DNA of 41,030 bases from Sediminibacterium sp. (GCA_027490265.1 JAIXYL010000012.1:1-41030), one strand, 5' to 3'. Positions 7,142 through 17,517 are shown, counted from the stretch's first letter. A program made the numbers and translations. Notes: generated by a model from the letters alone, not told the origin.

Positions 7142-7453
7142 GTGCCCGAAAACAAAACAAATCCCAAGAACCCTTTAAAGGGGTTGCTCAACTATGAGTG
7201 GATTGTGAAGAACATCAGCTTCTTCCTTTTCCTTTCTGTTTTAGCAGTATTGTATATAGCAAATGGACATATGGCAGATAAAACCATCCGCCGTATAAAT
7301 ACCATCAACAACGAATTAAAAGAATTGCAGTTTAAGTACAAGACTTTGAAGAGTGAATTGATGTATAAAACAGAAGAATCTCAGATAGTACAAATGGTTG
7401 AACCAATGGGATTAAAAATTAGCAAAGACATGCCAGAGCGCATCAAACAATAA
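7142..7453 (+). CDS. ftsL: FtsL-like divisome protein
   Basis: This 103-residue protein has a short cytoplasmic N-terminus, one transmembrane helix (about residues 26-43) and a periplasmic coiled-coil stretch with regular Leu/Ile and Lys/Glu spacing (INTINNELKELQFKYKTLKS). That is the bitopic topology of FtsL, which links FtsQ-type proteins to the FtsW/FtsI septal synthase. Sequence identity is too low across FtsL proteins to prove it, but the position between rsmH and ftsI is the canonical one. It starts with GTG at 7142, since no ATG lies before the membrane helix. Its TAA overlaps the ATG of ftsI by one base (TAATG), indicating translational coupling. Confidence 0.85.
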   Translation: MPENKTNPKNPLKGLLNYEWIVKNISFFLFLSVLAVLYIANGHMADKTIRRINTINNELKELQFKYKTLKSELMYKTEESQIVQMVEPMGLKISKDMPERIKQ

Positions 7454-9564
7454 TGGAAGTAAAACGCGACATATTATGGAGAGTCTACCTCAGTTATATA
7501 CTGATGGTGATTGCCTGTATTGCCATTTTTGGTAAAGCGGTTTACATTCAACAAGTGGAAGGTGCTAAGTGGAGAAGTATGAGTGATAGTTTGCACCAAC
7601 GCATTGATGAGATTGAAGCAGAGCGCGGTACCATTTATTCTGAAGATGGTCAAATGTTGAGCACATCCATTCCGCAGTTTGATATTTTTATTGATTTTAG
7701 AGTGGCTGGTTTAAGAGAAAAAAATGGTTTGCGTTTTAGAGAAAATGTAGACTCATTAAGTTTTCATTTGGCGCAATTGTTTAAAGATTTAAGCCCTGTT
7801 GAATACAAGCGCATTTTGCAACAAGCGTATAAAGCACAAGAGCCTTATTTTTCGTTAAAGAAAAAAATCAGTTTTACCCAATACGATTCCTTGCGTAAGT
7901 TTCCTTTGTTCAAATTAGGCAGATATAAGAGTGGTATGATTGCCAATGAGCGTACCATTCGCTTGAATCCCTATCAGATGTTGGCTTTCAGAACCATTGG
8001 CTTGGCTCGCGATTCCAATAAAGTGGGTCTTGAAAAAACCTACGATGCTATTTTAAAAGGTAGAAACGGTAAGCAAACGGTTCGTTCTATTGCCGGGGGG
8101 ATTGGGGTGCCTGTGGATGATACCTACCTCATTGAACCCGAAACGGGCAAAGACATTGTGAGCACATTGGATGTATTCATCCAAGACATTGCTGAAACTG
8201 CTTTGATGAAAATGATGGTGCAGAATGAAGCTGAAAATGGCTGTGCCATTGTATTAGAAACCAAAACGGGCAAAGTGAAAGCCATTGCCAATTTGGGTAG
8301 AATGGCCAATGGTACTTATTGGGAAAATTTAAATTATGCGATAACGCCCAGCGAACCTGGCTCTACATTTAAGTTGGCAACATTGATGGCTTTATTAGAA
8401 GATAAAAAAGTTAATCTTACGCAAACCATCAATTTAGAGAATGGCGTTTGGCGCATTGCTGGTCAAACAGTGTATGATTCAGAAAGACATGCAGAAAATA
8501 TTGTGACCGTTAAGCAAGCGTTTGAACTAAGCTCTAATGTGGCCATGGCAAAAATGGCGGTTACGCATTACTTGAGTAATCCTCAATTGTATTTGAAGCA
8601 CTTGCGTAAAATGCGCATGGATACCATTACTGGAATTGATTTGGTTGGTGAACGCAAACCAGTGATACACCGCCCAGGGTCTAGATTATACGGACCTACC
8701 ACTATTCCATGGATGAGCTTTGGCTACAACTTAGCCATTAGCCCATTGCATACCGCGATGTTATACAATGCCATCGCCAATAATGGAGTAATGATGCGTC
8801 CATATTTGGTAAGCAGTATTAAAGAAGAAGGGGTATTGTTAAAAGATATTCCACCAACTGTTTTAGATACACAGATTTGTAGCCCTGCAACATTGGCGAT
8901 GCTGAAAGCCAGTTTAGAAGGGGTTTGTATAGCGGGTACTGCAAAATCTTTGTTTGCAGGCACGCCTTATAAAGTAGCTGGAAAAACTGGAACGGCTTTA
9001 GTGGCAGATGGCAATAAGGGGTATGCCAACAAAATTTATCAAAGTTCTTTTGCAGGCTATTTTCCTGCAGACAATCCGCAATACACTTGTGTGGTGGTCA
9101 TCAAGAACAAACCATTTGCACCAGTTTTCTATGGTGCTTCAGTTGCAGGACCTGTCTTTAAAGAAATTGCAGATCGTTTATACAGCACATATATCAAGAC
9201 CAACAAAACCTTGATTGCAGGTACCAATAAAAAAGACAGCACTTATTTTAAGTTCAATGGCTATAAAGCAGATCTGGCTTACTTATCTGAGAAATTGTTA
9301 TTGCGTGTGGCCGATTCAACTGGTCGGGCAGACGAATGGACCAGCTTAAGCAAAACCAGCAGCAATGCAGTCATGCAAAAAATGCCGATTAATAAAAATG
9401 CCATGCCCCCATTGAATGGATTGGGCTTAAAAGATGCGCTATATCTCTGTGAAGAGATGGGATTGATGGTACAAATCAAAGGCCGTGGTAGAGTGTCTGA
9501 TCAATCCATATTGCCTGGTCAACCCATTGTGAAAGGACAACTCATTCAATTAAATCTAAACTAG
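7453..9564 (+). CDS. ftsI: septal penicillin-binding protein (FtsI/PBP3 type) with C-terminal PASTA-like domain
   Basis: This is the monofunctional transpeptidase that cross-links septal peptidoglycan in complex with FtsW. An N-terminal membrane helix (about 11-30) is followed by a dimerisation domain beginning RGTIYSEDG. The transpeptidase motifs are the active-site Ser304 in S-T-F-K, S360-S-N and K511-T-G-T. The last 60 residues (MPPLNGLGLKDALYLCEEMG onward) look like one PASTA domain, making the 703-residue protein longer than E. coli FtsI (588). The ATG overlaps the FtsL stop. PASTA-bearing division PBPs are usual in this phylum. Confidence 0.95.
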   Translation: MEVKRDILWRVYLSYILMVIACIAIFGKAVYIQQVEGAKWRSMSDSLHQRIDEIEAERGTIYSEDGQMLSTSIPQFDIFIDFRVAGLREKNGLRFRENVDSLSFHLAQLFKDLSPVEYKRILQQAYKAQEPYFSLKKKISFTQYDSLRKFPLFKLGRYKSGMIANERTIRLNPYQMLAFRTIGLARDSNKVGLEKTYDAILKGRNGKQTVRSIAGGIGVPVDDTYLIEPETGKDIVSTLDVFIQDIAETALMKMMVQNEAENGCAIVLETKTGKVKAIANLGRMANGTYWENLNYAITPSEPGSTFKLATLMALLEDKKVNLTQTINLENGVWRIAGQTVYDSERHAENIVTVKQAFELSSNVAMAKMAVTHYLSNPQLYLKHLRKMRMDTITGIDLVGERKPVIHRPGSRLYGPTTIPWMSFGYNLAISPLHTAMLYNAIANNGVMMRPYLVSSIKEEGVLLKDIPPTVLDTQICSPATLAMLKASLEGVCIAGTAKSLFAGTPYKVAGKTGTALVADGNKGYANKIYQSSFAGYFPADNPQYTCVVVIKNKPFAPVFYGASVAGPVFKEIADRLYSTYIKTNKTLIAGTNKKDSTYFKFNGYKADLAYLSEKLLLRVADSTGRADEWTSLSKTSSNAVMQKMPINKNAMPPLNGLGLKDALYLCEEMGLMVQIKGRGRVSDQSILPGQPIVKGQLIQLNLN

Positions 9565-9574
9565 TTCGCCTACC

Positions 9575-11038
9575 ATGAAAACACTCAATCAACTACTCGT
9601 ACAACTAAAGCCACTGCAGGTTGCAGGTGACTTAGCGATGAGTATTTCTGCTATTGAGATTGATTCACGCAAAGTAACACCTGGTGCTGCTTTTGTGGCC
9701 ATAGCTGGTGTGCAAAGCGATGGTCATGCGTTTATTGGCAAAGCCATCGAATTAGGCGCTTCTGCCATTGTTTGTGAAGTGATGCCAACTGAATGCATTG
9801 AAGGCGTTACTTATATTAAAGTCTCTAGTTCTCAAGAAGCAGCCGCTCGCATGGCTGTTGAGTTTTATGATCACCCATCAACAAAAGTTAAGTTGGTTGG
9901 GGTAACTGGTACCAACGGTAAAACAACCATTGCTACCTTGCTTTTCAAATTGTTTCGTCAACTCGGTTATACTTGTGGTTTAATCAGCACGGTACAAAAT
10001 CAAATTGATGATGCCATCATTCCTGCAACCCATACAACACCTGATGCCATTAGTTTAAATGCTTTAATGCAACAAATGGTATCCGCTGGTTGCAGCTATG
10101 TATTTATGGAATGCAGCAGTCATGCCATTCACCAACACCGCATTACTGGGTTACAATTTGACGGGGCTTTGTTCAGCAATATCACCCACGACCATTTAGA
10201 TTATCACAAAACTTTTGACGAATACATTCGGGTTAAGAAAAAATTCTTTGATGATTTGCCATCAACCGCATTTGCCATTTCAAATGCAGATGACAAGCGT
10301 GGGGAAGTGATGTTGCAGAATACGTCAGCAACCAAATACTTATACAGCCTTAAAACGATGGCGGCGTTTAAGGGAAAAATATTAGAAAATGCATTGACCG
10401 GCTTAGTGATGACCATTAATGACCAGGAAGTGCATTTTCGTCTAATTGGCACTTTTAATGCATACAATTTATTAGCTGTTTATGGTGCGGCTATTTGCTT
10501 GGGCAAAGACAGTCATGAAGTGCTGACTGCGCTTAGCCTACTTACCGGTGCTGAAGGTCGTTTTGACTACATCATCAGTGCCAATCAAATGATTGGTATT
10601 GTTGATTATGCGCATACACCTGATGCATTAGAAAATGTATTGGCCACCATTAAAAAATTACGCAAGGGTTATGAGCAAATCATTACGGTGGTAGGCTGTG
10701 GTGGTGATAGAGACAAAACAAAACGGCCGATCATGGCGCAGGCTGCTTGCGATTTGAGTGACCGCGTAATTCTAACCAGTGATAATCCTCGAACAGAAGA
10801 TCCTGAAGCCATTTTACGCGATATGGAAACGGGCTTATCTAGTTCTGCAAAAAGAAAATACATCACCATTGCAGACAGACAATTAGCCATTGAAGAAGCA
10901 GTTAAAATGGCCAAGGCTGAAGACATTATTCTGGTTGCAGGAAAAGGCCATGAAAAATACCAAGACATCAATGGGGTGAAATATCCTTTTGACGACAAAC
11001 AAATTTTACAATCAGCATTTAACACCATTACCTCTTAA
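9575..11038 (+). CDS. murE: UDP-N-acetylmuramoyl-tripeptide synthetase (meso-DAP type)
   Basis: MurE adds the third amino acid to UDP-MurNAc-L-Ala-D-Glu in the cytoplasm. The 487-residue protein has the Mur ligase ATP loop GVTGTNGKTT with Lys116, and the specificity motif D403-N-P-R406 followed by TEDP, which in this family marks meso-diaminopimelate rather than lysine as substrate. The central HDHLDYHKTFDEYI stretch supplies metal-binding residues. It follows ftsI by 10 bp and precedes mraY by 9 bp. murF, which usually comes next in other phyla, is absent from this cluster. Confidence 0.96.
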   Translation: MKTLNQLLVQLKPLQVAGDLAMSISAIEIDSRKVTPGAAFVAIAGVQSDGHAFIGKAIELGASAIVCEVMPTECIEGVTYIKVSSSQEAAARMAVEFYDHPSTKVKLVGVTGTNGKTTIATLLFKLFRQLGYTCGLISTVQNQIDDAIIPATHTTPDAISLNALMQQMVSAGCSYVFMECSSHAIHQHRITGLQFDGALFSNITHDHLDYHKTFDEYIRVKKKFFDDLPSTAFAISNADDKRGEVMLQNTSATKYLYSLKTMAAFKGKILENALTGLVMTINDQEVHFRLIGTFNAYNLLAVYGAAICLGKDSHEVLTALSLLTGAEGRFDYIISANQMIGIVDYAHTPDALENVLATIKKLRKGYEQIITVVGCGGDRDKTKRPIMAQAACDLSDRVILTSDNPRTEDPEAILRDMETGLSSSAKRKYITIADRQLAIEEAVKMAKAEDIILVAGKGHEKYQDINGVKYPFDDKQILQSAFNTITS

Positions 11039-11047
11039 ACCCTCCGT

Positions 11048-12364
11048 ATGTTATACCAATTATTTAACTGGCTTAAACAAAGCTTTGATATTCCCGGGGC
11101 AGGACTGTTTCAGTTTCTGACTTTTCGGATTGCCATGGCCATTGTATTGAGTTTGGTCATTGCAACGGTATTTGGTAAAAGAATCATTTTGTTTTTACAG
11201 AAAAAACAAATTGGCGAATCGGTTAGAGACCTCGGATTAGCTGGTCAAGAACAAAAGAAAGGTACGCCAACAATGGGTGGTATCATCATCTTGTTGAGTA
11301 TTTTAATTCCTACTTTATTGTTTGCCAATCTAGATAAAGTATATGTGCGCCTCATGATTTTGTGTACTGTTTGGTTGGGCGTTATTGGGTTCTTAGACGA
11401 CTTATTTAAAATTCGTGCTAGAAAAGCTGCACTACAAAAAGGGGAAGCCTATAAGAAAAAGGATTCCGATGGTTTGGCAGGTATTTCAAAAATTATTGGT
11501 CAAGTTGGTTTGGGCATCATCATTGGTACCACCCTTTATTTTAGCAATGCCGTAACCGTTGAAAGAGAAATCATTGGCTCTGATAGAAAAGTAACCATGC
11601 TAAAGCAAGGAGAAAGATTTGCCAAAGATTCTACGGTTGTGATACGTGAGATGAATGGCATTGAGCGAAAATTTGTGAAAGTTAAAACGCCCATCACAAC
11701 CATTCCTTTTGTAAAAAATCATGAGTTTAACTACAGTAAGTTGATTAGTTGGATGGGTGCTGGTGCCGAAAAATATACTTGGATTGTATACATCCTGATT
11801 GTGACTTTAATTATTACCGCAGTCAGCAACGGAGCTAATTTGACCGACGGCTTAGACGGCCTTGCAGCAGGGGTGAGCGCCATTATTGGTGCGGGTTTGC
11901 TCGTCTTTATTTATGTGAGTTCTAACTACGTGTTTGCAGATTATTTGAACATCATGTATATCCCTAACCTAGGCGAGCTCACGATTTTTGTGGGTGCATT
12001 TGTGGGGGCTTGTATTGGCTTTTTATGGTACAATGCGTTTCCGGCTCAGGTGTTCATGGGTGATACAGGCAGTCTTGCATTAGGGGGGATCATCGCCTCC
12101 TTGGCCATCATTGTTCGCAAAGAATGGTTGATTCCTATTTTCTGTGGCGTGTTCTTGGTTGAAAATTTAAGTGTGATGATTCAAGTCGGATATTTTAAAT
12201 ACACCAAGAAAAAATATGGTGAAGGCAGACGCGTATTCTTGATGAGTCCGTTGCACCACCATTATCAGAAAAAAGGCTTTCATGAAAGTAAAATAGCGGT
12301 GCGTTTTTGGATTGTCACCATCATGTTGGTGGTGATGAGTGTGGTATCATTAAAAATTAGATAA
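11048..12364 (+). CDS. mraY: phospho-N-acetylmuramoyl-pentapeptide transferase
   Basis: MraY makes lipid I by moving phospho-MurNAc-pentapeptide onto undecaprenyl phosphate. The multi-spanning protein has the family motifs [10 protein letters not shown] (about 70-79), FLDDLFKIR with the Asp pair at 117-118, [12 protein letters not shown] (264-275), [12 protein letters not shown] and the [14 protein letters not shown] loop. At 438 residues it is longer than the usual 360 because of a charged insert at about residues 170-230 between two membrane helices, a feature I associate with Bacteroidota MraY. It lies 9 bp after murE and 4 bp before murD. Confidence 0.96.
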   Translation: MLYQLFNWLKQSFDIPGAGLFQFLTFRIAMAIVLSLVIATVFGKRIILFLQKKQIGESVRDLGLAGQEQKKGTPTMGGIIILLSILIPTLLFANLDKVYVRLMILCTVWLGVIGFLDDLFKIRARKAALQKGEAYKKKDSDGLAGISKIIGQVGLGIIIGTTLYFSNAVTVEREIIGSDRKVTMLKQGERFAKDSTVVIREMNGIERKFVKVKTPITTIPFVKNHEFNYSKLISWMGAGAEKYTWIVYILIVTLIITAVSNGANLTDGLDGLAAGVSAIIGAGLLVFIYVSSNYVFADYLNIMYIPNLGELTIFVGAFVGACIGFLWYNAFPAQVFMGDTGSLALGGIIASLAIIVRKEWLIPIFCGVFLVENLSVMIQVGYFKYTKKKYGEGRRVFLMSPLHHHYQKKGFHESKIAVRFWIVTIMLVVMSVVSLKIR

Positions 12365-12368
12365 ATCA

Positions 12369-13709
12369 GTGAGCAGTAAGATCATCATATTAGGTGGAGG
12401 CGAAAGCGGAGTAGGCGCTGCAGTGCTGGCAAAGCATAAAGGCCATTCTGTGTTCTTATCTGATGGCGGTAAGCTGAAAGAGATTTACAAAGCCGAACTG
12501 CGCGCCAATGCAATAGAATTTGAAGAGGGCGGACACAGTGTTGACAGAATTTTAGCAGCAGATGAAGTGGTAAAGAGTCCGGGCATTCCTGAGAAGAATG
12601 ACATGGTGAAAGCCATACGTGCCAAGGGCATTCCGGTCATCAGCGAAATTGAATTGGCGTATCGCTATAAAGGCAATAGTACCATTGTAGCCATCACAGG
12701 CAGTAATGGAAAAAGTACAACCACTGCATTGTTGTACCATATCTGTAAAACGGCTGAATTGGATTGTGCCATGGTGGGTAATATTGGTTATTCATTTGCC
12801 CGTCAAGTGGCAGAAGATCCAAAGCCTTTGTACATCATTGAAGTCAGCTCTTTTCAGTTAGATGATATTATCACATTTAGACCCAATGTGAGCATTCTGT
12901 TGAACATCACTGAAGATCATTTAGACCGATACAATTATGTGTTTGACAATTATATCAACAGCAAGTTTAGCATCATCAAAAACCAAACGATGGAAGATTA
13001 TTTCATCTATTGTTTAGATGACGAGACCATCATGCAAAAATTCCCATTACTAACTATCCATACTAACCCACTACCATTCTCTATGAAACAAGAAGTAAAA
13101 AAAGGCGGCTACATCAAGGGCGACCAGATGATGCTGCGCATCCAAGAAGAAAGAGTCAGCATGAGTATCTACGATTTTGCCCTTAAAGGGAAACACAACA
13201 ATTACAACACCATGGCAGCGGGCATTGCAGCATCCACTATTGGCATTCGAAAGGAAAAAATTCGGGATGCAGTGAAGAATTTTCACAGCCTAGAACATCG
13301 CATGGAATTTATTGCGATGGTACGCGGTGTTGAGTTCATCAACGATAGTAAAGCCACCAACGTCAACAGTACTTGGTATGCGCTTGAAAGTATGAACAAG
13401 CCAACCGTACTCATTTTAGGTGGGGTAGACAAAGGCAACGACTACAGTTTGATTGCCGACTTGGTGAAAGAAAAAGTAAAAGCCATTGTTTGTATGGGAA
13501 CAGACAATAGCAAAATCATTGCGGCATTCAAGGACCTCGTGCCGATGATTATAGAAACGGATAGTGCTAAAAAAGCAGTGAATGCTGCATTTAGAGCAGC
13601 AGCAAAAGACGATGTGGTATTGCTTAGCCCAGCATGTGCCAGCTTCGATTTGTTTAAAAATTACGAAGACAGAGGAACACAATTTAAAGAAGCCGTTAAG
13701 GAATTATAA
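12369..13709 (+). CDS. murD: UDP-N-acetylmuramoylalanine--D-glutamate ligase
   Basis: MurD adds D-glutamate to UDP-MurNAc-L-Ala. The 446-residue product opens with a Rossmann-like GGGESGVGAAVLAK motif, then VVKSPGIP, the ATP loop VAITGSNGKSTTTALL, the ITEDHLDRY metal-site region, HRMEFIA and NDSKATN in the C-terminal half, and LLSPACASFDLFKNYEDRG near the end, all characteristic of MurD. The start is a GTG at 12369, four bases after the mraY stop; no ATG gives a complete N-terminal domain. Its stop overlaps the ftsW ATG by one base (TAATG). Confidence 0.96.
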   Translation: MSSKIIILGGGESGVGAAVLAKHKGHSVFLSDGGKLKEIYKAELRANAIEFEEGGHSVDRILAADEVVKSPGIPEKNDMVKAIRAKGIPVISEIELAYRYKGNSTIVAITGSNGKSTTTALLYHICKTAELDCAMVGNIGYSFARQVAEDPKPLYIIEVSSFQLDDIITFRPNVSILLNITEDHLDRYNYVFDNYINSKFSIIKNQTMEDYFIYCLDDETIMQKFPLLTIHTNPLPFSMKQEVKKGGYIKGDQMMLRIQEERVSMSIYDFALKGKHNNYNTMAAGIAASTIGIRKEKIRDAVKNFHSLEHRMEFIAMVRGVEFINDSKATNVNSTWYALESMNKPTVLILGGVDKGNDYSLIADLVKEKVKAIVCMGTDNSKIIAAFKDLVPMIIETDSAKKAVNAAFRAAAKDDVVLLSPACASFDLFKNYEDRGTQFKEAVKEL

Positions 13710-15061
13710 TGTCTGAGATTAGAGATACCCTATTTTCACAAATACCTTCTGTTGAAGGTGTGCGCAAGCAATTGCTCACACGCACCAGAGGCGATAAATA
13801 TATATGGGGTATTGTAGTGGTATTGTCGTTGATTTCTATTTTGGTGGTGTACAGCGCTACTGGATCATTGGCCTATAAAATGTACAAGGGTAATACCAAT
13901 ATCTATCTGTTTAAACAATTGTCCTTTACAGTATTGGGGTTAATCATCATGTACTTCTTGCATCGAATTAACTATACTGTATTTTCTAAAGTGGCTACAT
14001 TCTTGTTTTTGATATCCATTCCTTTACTCTTATATACGTTGTTCTTTGGCGCAAAAATTAATGAAGGGAGCAGATGGATTAAATTACCCATTATCAACTT
14101 GACCATACAAACCAGCGACTTCGCTAAGTTGGCGCTGTTCATGTACATTTCTAAAATGTTGAGTAAGAAACAGGAAACCATTAAAGACTTTAAGAAAGGC
14201 TTTATTCCAGTGGTCACGCCAGTCATCATTATTTGTGCATTGATTATGCCGGCTAACTTATCCAATGCCTTGCTTACTGGAGCAACTTCTTTGTTGCTGA
14301 TGTTTATTGGGCGTGTTAGCATGAAACATATTTTATTGACGGTGATGATTGCCATGATACCTGTGGCATTTATTGTATCCGTTGCTGTATTGACCTATGA
14401 TGGTAAAAAAACCGAAGATATTGCCAAGCCCATTGCAGCAGAAAAAATGAAGTCGGTTGGGCGTTTTGGTACTTGGGTTAAACGTGTGCAAGATTTTATG
14501 TACGCCAAGGATAGTGAAGTGCCCTATCAAGTACAACAAGCAAAGATTGCCATTTCAAATGGTGGCATGTTGATAGGACTGGGTCCTGGTAATAGTCAAC
14601 AAAGAAACTTTTTGCCACAGGCTTACAATGATTTTATTTATTCTATCATCATTGAAGAATATGGCCTCTTAGGTGGTGCATTCATGATCTTTATCTACTT
14701 AGTCTTTTTGTTTAGGTGCATTAGTATTTTTAGACGATGCCCTTATGCATTCGGCGCATTCTTGGCACTTGGACTAAGTTTTACTTTGGTCATTCAAGCA
14801 GTTGCCAATATGGCCGTTAACGTTAATCTGGTACCTGTTACCGGTGTAACGCTGCCATTGGTCAGTATGGGTGGATCCTCCTTTTTGTTTACTTGTGCAG
14901 CCATTGGCATCGTATTAAGTGTGGCTAGAAACGTAGAGCAGTTAGAAGGGAAAGCACCTTTGGAAACAGGGGTGAACCCAGTTGTGGCCGTGGATCCTGC
15001 TGCAATGGCTTCCAATACAAATCCTTTTTCTTCACCGCAAAATGCTGGCCCCAATGCCTAA
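13709..15061 (+). CDS. ftsW: FtsW, septal peptidoglycan glycosyltransferase (SEDS family)
   Basis: FtsW polymerises lipid II at the septum together with FtsI. The 450-residue protein has about ten membrane helices, the SEDS signatures INEGSRWIKLP (near residue 116), and FIYSIIIEEYGLLGG (near 309) with the conserved acidic residue, then GVTLPLVSMGGSSFLFTCAAIGIVLSVARN near 380. The C-terminal tail of some 45 residues is Pro/Ala/Asn rich and probably unstructured. Its last 8 bases overlap the start of murG, which matches the usual gene order and coupling. Confidence 0.96.
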   Translation: MSEIRDTLFSQIPSVEGVRKQLLTRTRGDKYIWGIVVVLSLISILVVYSATGSLAYKMYKGNTNIYLFKQLSFTVLGLIIMYFLHRINYTVFSKVATFLFLISIPLLLYTLFFGAKINEGSRWIKLPIINLTIQTSDFAKLALFMYISKMLSKKQETIKDFKKGFIPVVTPVIIICALIMPANLSNALLTGATSLLLMFIGRVSMKHILLTVMIAMIPVAFIVSVAVLTYDGKKTEDIAKPIAAEKMKSVGRFGTWVKRVQDFMYAKDSEVPYQVQQAKIAISNGGMLIGLGPGNSQQRNFLPQAYNDFIYSIIIEEYGLLGGAFMIFIYLVFLFRCISIFRRCPYAFGAFLALGLSFTLVIQAVANMAVNVNLVPVTGVTLPLVSMGGSSFLFTCAAIGIVLSVARNVEQLEGKAPLETGVNPVVAVDPAAMASNTNPFSSPQNAGPNA

Positions 15062-16145
15062 ACGGTTTATCATAGCAGGAGGGGGCACAGGGGGACATAT
15101 TTTCCCGGCCATTGCCATTGCCAATGCCCTCAAATATATTGTACCATCTGCTGAGATATTGTTTATTGGGGCAAATGGTAAAATGGAAATGGACAAAGTG
15201 CCGCAAGCAGGGTATCAAATTAAAGGGTTAGATATTGCTGGCTTTAACCGATCTGCTTTATGGAAAAATATTACACTGCCCTATAAGTTGATTAAAAGTT
15301 TTTTTCAGGTCAGACAAATATTTTCAAGTTTTAAACCGACTGCTGTGATTGGTGTGGGGGGCTATTCTACTTTTCCTGTATTGCGTTATGCGCAAAGCAT
15401 GGGTATTCCCACATTTATTCATGAAGCCAATTCATACGCAGGGAAGAGTAATATTTTATTAGGCAAGAACGCCACTAAAATTTTTGTGGGCTCGCAAGGT
15501 ATGGAGCAGTTTTTTCCTGCCGATAAAATACTGCTGTCAGGTAATCCTGTAAGAGATGTGATTGAAAACAATTATCTCACCAGAAAAGAAGCCTTGGCCT
15601 ACTTTCAATTAGCCGAATCTAAAACCACTATTTTGGTAGTGGGCGGAAGTTTGGGCGCAGCCAGTATCAACAATGCATTATTAGAGCATTTGGATGCATT
15701 TGCAAAAAATAATTTACAAGTGATTTGGCAAACGGGTAAAACCAATGCCCATCAATATAAAGCAGCTGCTGCTGCCCATTCCAATATATGGGTGGATACA
15801 TTTATCACGAAAATGGAATACGGTTATGCCGCTGCTGATATTGTGATCAGTCGTGCTGGTGCTATGGCTGTAACCGAATTGTGTGTGACGGGTAAAGCGG
15901 CAATTTTAGTGCCTTTTCCATTTGCTGCTGAAGATCATCAAACAGCGAACGCCATGCAATTGGTGAATCATGGAGCGGCTATCCTAATAAAAGATGCCGC
16001 TGCAAAAGTACAATTGGTCAATGCCGTGATTGAATTATCAAATGATCCAGAAAAGCAAGAACACATGAAAGCGCAAATTAAACAACTGGCTTTGCGCAAT
16101 GCTGCAGCATTTGTTGCCAATAAAATTTTAGAAACAGTATCATGA
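15054..16145 (+). CDS. murG: UDP-GlcNAc:lipid I GlcNAc transferase
   Basis: MurG adds GlcNAc to lipid I to give lipid II on the cytoplasmic face of the membrane. The GT28 fold is shown by GGGTGGHIFPAIAIANAL at residues 8-25, GGYSTFPVLRYAQ, IHEANSYAGKSN, the second glycine loop GGSLGAASINNAL, and the UDP-GlcNAc-binding segment SRAGAMAVTEL followed by LVPFPFAAEDHQTANA. I start at the ATG at 15054, which gives 363 residues and an N-terminus (MPKRFIIAGGGTGG) that matches the family. It overlaps ftsW by 8 bp and murC by 4 bp (ATGA). Confidence 0.96.
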   Translation: MPKRFIIAGGGTGGHIFPAIAIANALKYIVPSAEILFIGANGKMEMDKVPQAGYQIKGLDIAGFNRSALWKNITLPYKLIKSFFQVRQIFSSFKPTAVIGVGGYSTFPVLRYAQSMGIPTFIHEANSYAGKSNILLGKNATKIFVGSQGMEQFFPADKILLSGNPVRDVIENNYLTRKEALAYFQLAESKTTILVVGGSLGAASINNALLEHLDAFAKNNLQVIWQTGKTNAHQYKAAAAAHSNIWVDTFITKMEYGYAAADIVISRAGAMAVTELCVTGKAAILVPFPFAAEDHQTANAMQLVNHGAAILIKDAAAKVQLVNAVIELSNDPEKQEHMKAQIKQLALRNAAAFVANKILETVS

Positions 16146-17509
16146 GCCAATTAAAAACGATTCATACCATTTATTTTATCGGCATTGGTGGCATTGGGAT
16201 GAGCGCCATTGCTCGTTATTTTTTATCCAAAGGTGCAGCAGTGAGTGGTTACGATAAAACCCCAACTGTACTAACCAATCAATTAGAAAAAGAAGGTATT
16301 GCTATTCACTATACTGATGATATTACTTTAGCCCCCAAACAACCTGATGTGGTGGTATATACACCTGCTATTCCTAAAGACCACCAAGAGTTGAATTATT
16401 TTATGCAACAAGGGTTTCCGGTCATGAAGCGCAGTGATATTTTGCAATGGATAACCGAACATGCGTTTAATATCTGCATTGCGGGTACACATGGTAAAAC
16501 CACGGTTACATCAATGGTGGCGCATTTGTTGCGTCATTCTGGGTATGGGTGCAATGCTTTCTTGGGCGGTATTTCAGCAAACTATCAAACCAATTTTTGG
16601 AGTCACGAACGCAATGTGGTAGTCGTTGAAGCAGATGAGTACGATCGAAGTTTTTTAAAGCTCTCCCCAAATATTGAAGTCATCACTTCCATGGATCCCG
16701 ATCACTTGGATATTTATGGAACAGCTGAAGAGGTTGAAAATGCTTTTGTACAATTTTCGGGTAAATTAAAACCAGGTGGCACCATTGTGGCCAAATATGG
16801 GTTGAGCAGAGCCGCCGATTTACAAGCCACCCACTTGTTCACCTATGATCATCAAAACCCCAAAGCCGACGTGTATGTAAAAGACCTACAAGTACTTGAT
16901 GGTTCCTATCATTTTACAGTTCAAGGACCTCATTGGTCAATCACCAATTTGGTATTGCATATGGGTGGGTTACACAATATTGACAATATGATTGCCGCCA
17001 TTACTGTAGCCAAGCAATTAGACATTGCAGATGATCAGATTGTGGCAGCTGTTGCAGATTACAAAGGGGTTAGGCGTCGATTTGAGTATGCGCTCAAAAC
17101 AGATGCACATGTTTTGATTGATGATTATGCGCATCATCCAGACGAATTAAAAGCCTTGATTTCAGGCGTGAGAAGTATTTTCCCAGATCGACCATTAACC
17201 TTGGTGTTTCAACCCCATTTGTTTAGTAGAACCAAGGATCAGGCAGCAGGCTTTTCAGCCACTTTAGATTTAGCTGATGAAGTGATTCTATTGCCCATTT
17301 ATCCTGCCAGAGAATTACCCATGGAAGGCGTATCCAGTGATATGCTTTTACACCCAATGCAATTAGCGAAAAAACAAGTATTAGACAAAACTGCATTTCT
17401 TGATTGGGTGAACACCAATCGCCCAAGTTTATTGGTGATGGCAGGTGCTGGCGATATTGACACATTGGTGAATCCAGCAAAAGATATATTAATGCAACAA
17501 CACTCGTAA
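16142..17509 (+). CDS. murC: UDP-N-acetylmuramate--L-alanine ligase
   Basis: MurC attaches L-alanine to UDP-MurNAc, the first step of the stem peptide. The 455-residue protein starts with the nucleotide-fold motif FIGIGGIGMSAIARYFL, has the ATP loop IAGTHGKTTVTSMVAHLL near residue 120, then VVEADEYDRSFLKLSP, DPDHLDIYG, and RRRFEYALKT followed by DDYAHHPDELKA, which are MurC-specific. ATGA overlap with murG shows coupling. ftsQ begins 8 bp after the stop. A D-Ala-D-Ala ligase, often next in other phyla, is not present here. Confidence 0.96.
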   Translation: MSQLKTIHTIYFIGIGGIGMSAIARYFLSKGAAVSGYDKTPTVLTNQLEKEGIAIHYTDDITLAPKQPDVVVYTPAIPKDHQELNYFMQQGFPVMKRSDILQWITEHAFNICIAGTHGKTTVTSMVAHLLRHSGYGCNAFLGGISANYQTNFWSHERNVVVVEADEYDRSFLKLSPNIEVITSMDPDHLDIYGTAEEVENAFVQFSGKLKPGGTIVAKYGLSRAADLQATHLFTYDHQNPKADVYVKDLQVLDGSYHFTVQGPHWSITNLVLHMGGLHNIDNMIAAITVAKQLDIADDQIVAAVADYKGVRRRFEYALKTDAHVLIDDYAHHPDELKALISGVRSIFPDRPLTLVFQPHLFSRTKDQAAGFSATLDLADEVILLPIYPARELPMEGVSSDMLLHPMQLAKKQVLDKTAFLDWVNTNRPSLLVMAGAGDIDTLVNPAKDILMQQHS

Positions 17510-17517
17510 GTGATGAT

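Noticed and set aside
14982-15053. Longer murG reading frame starting inside ftsW
   Set aside because: The extra residues are an out-of-frame reading of the ftsW tail; MPKRFIIAGGGTGG at 15054 matches MurG starts.
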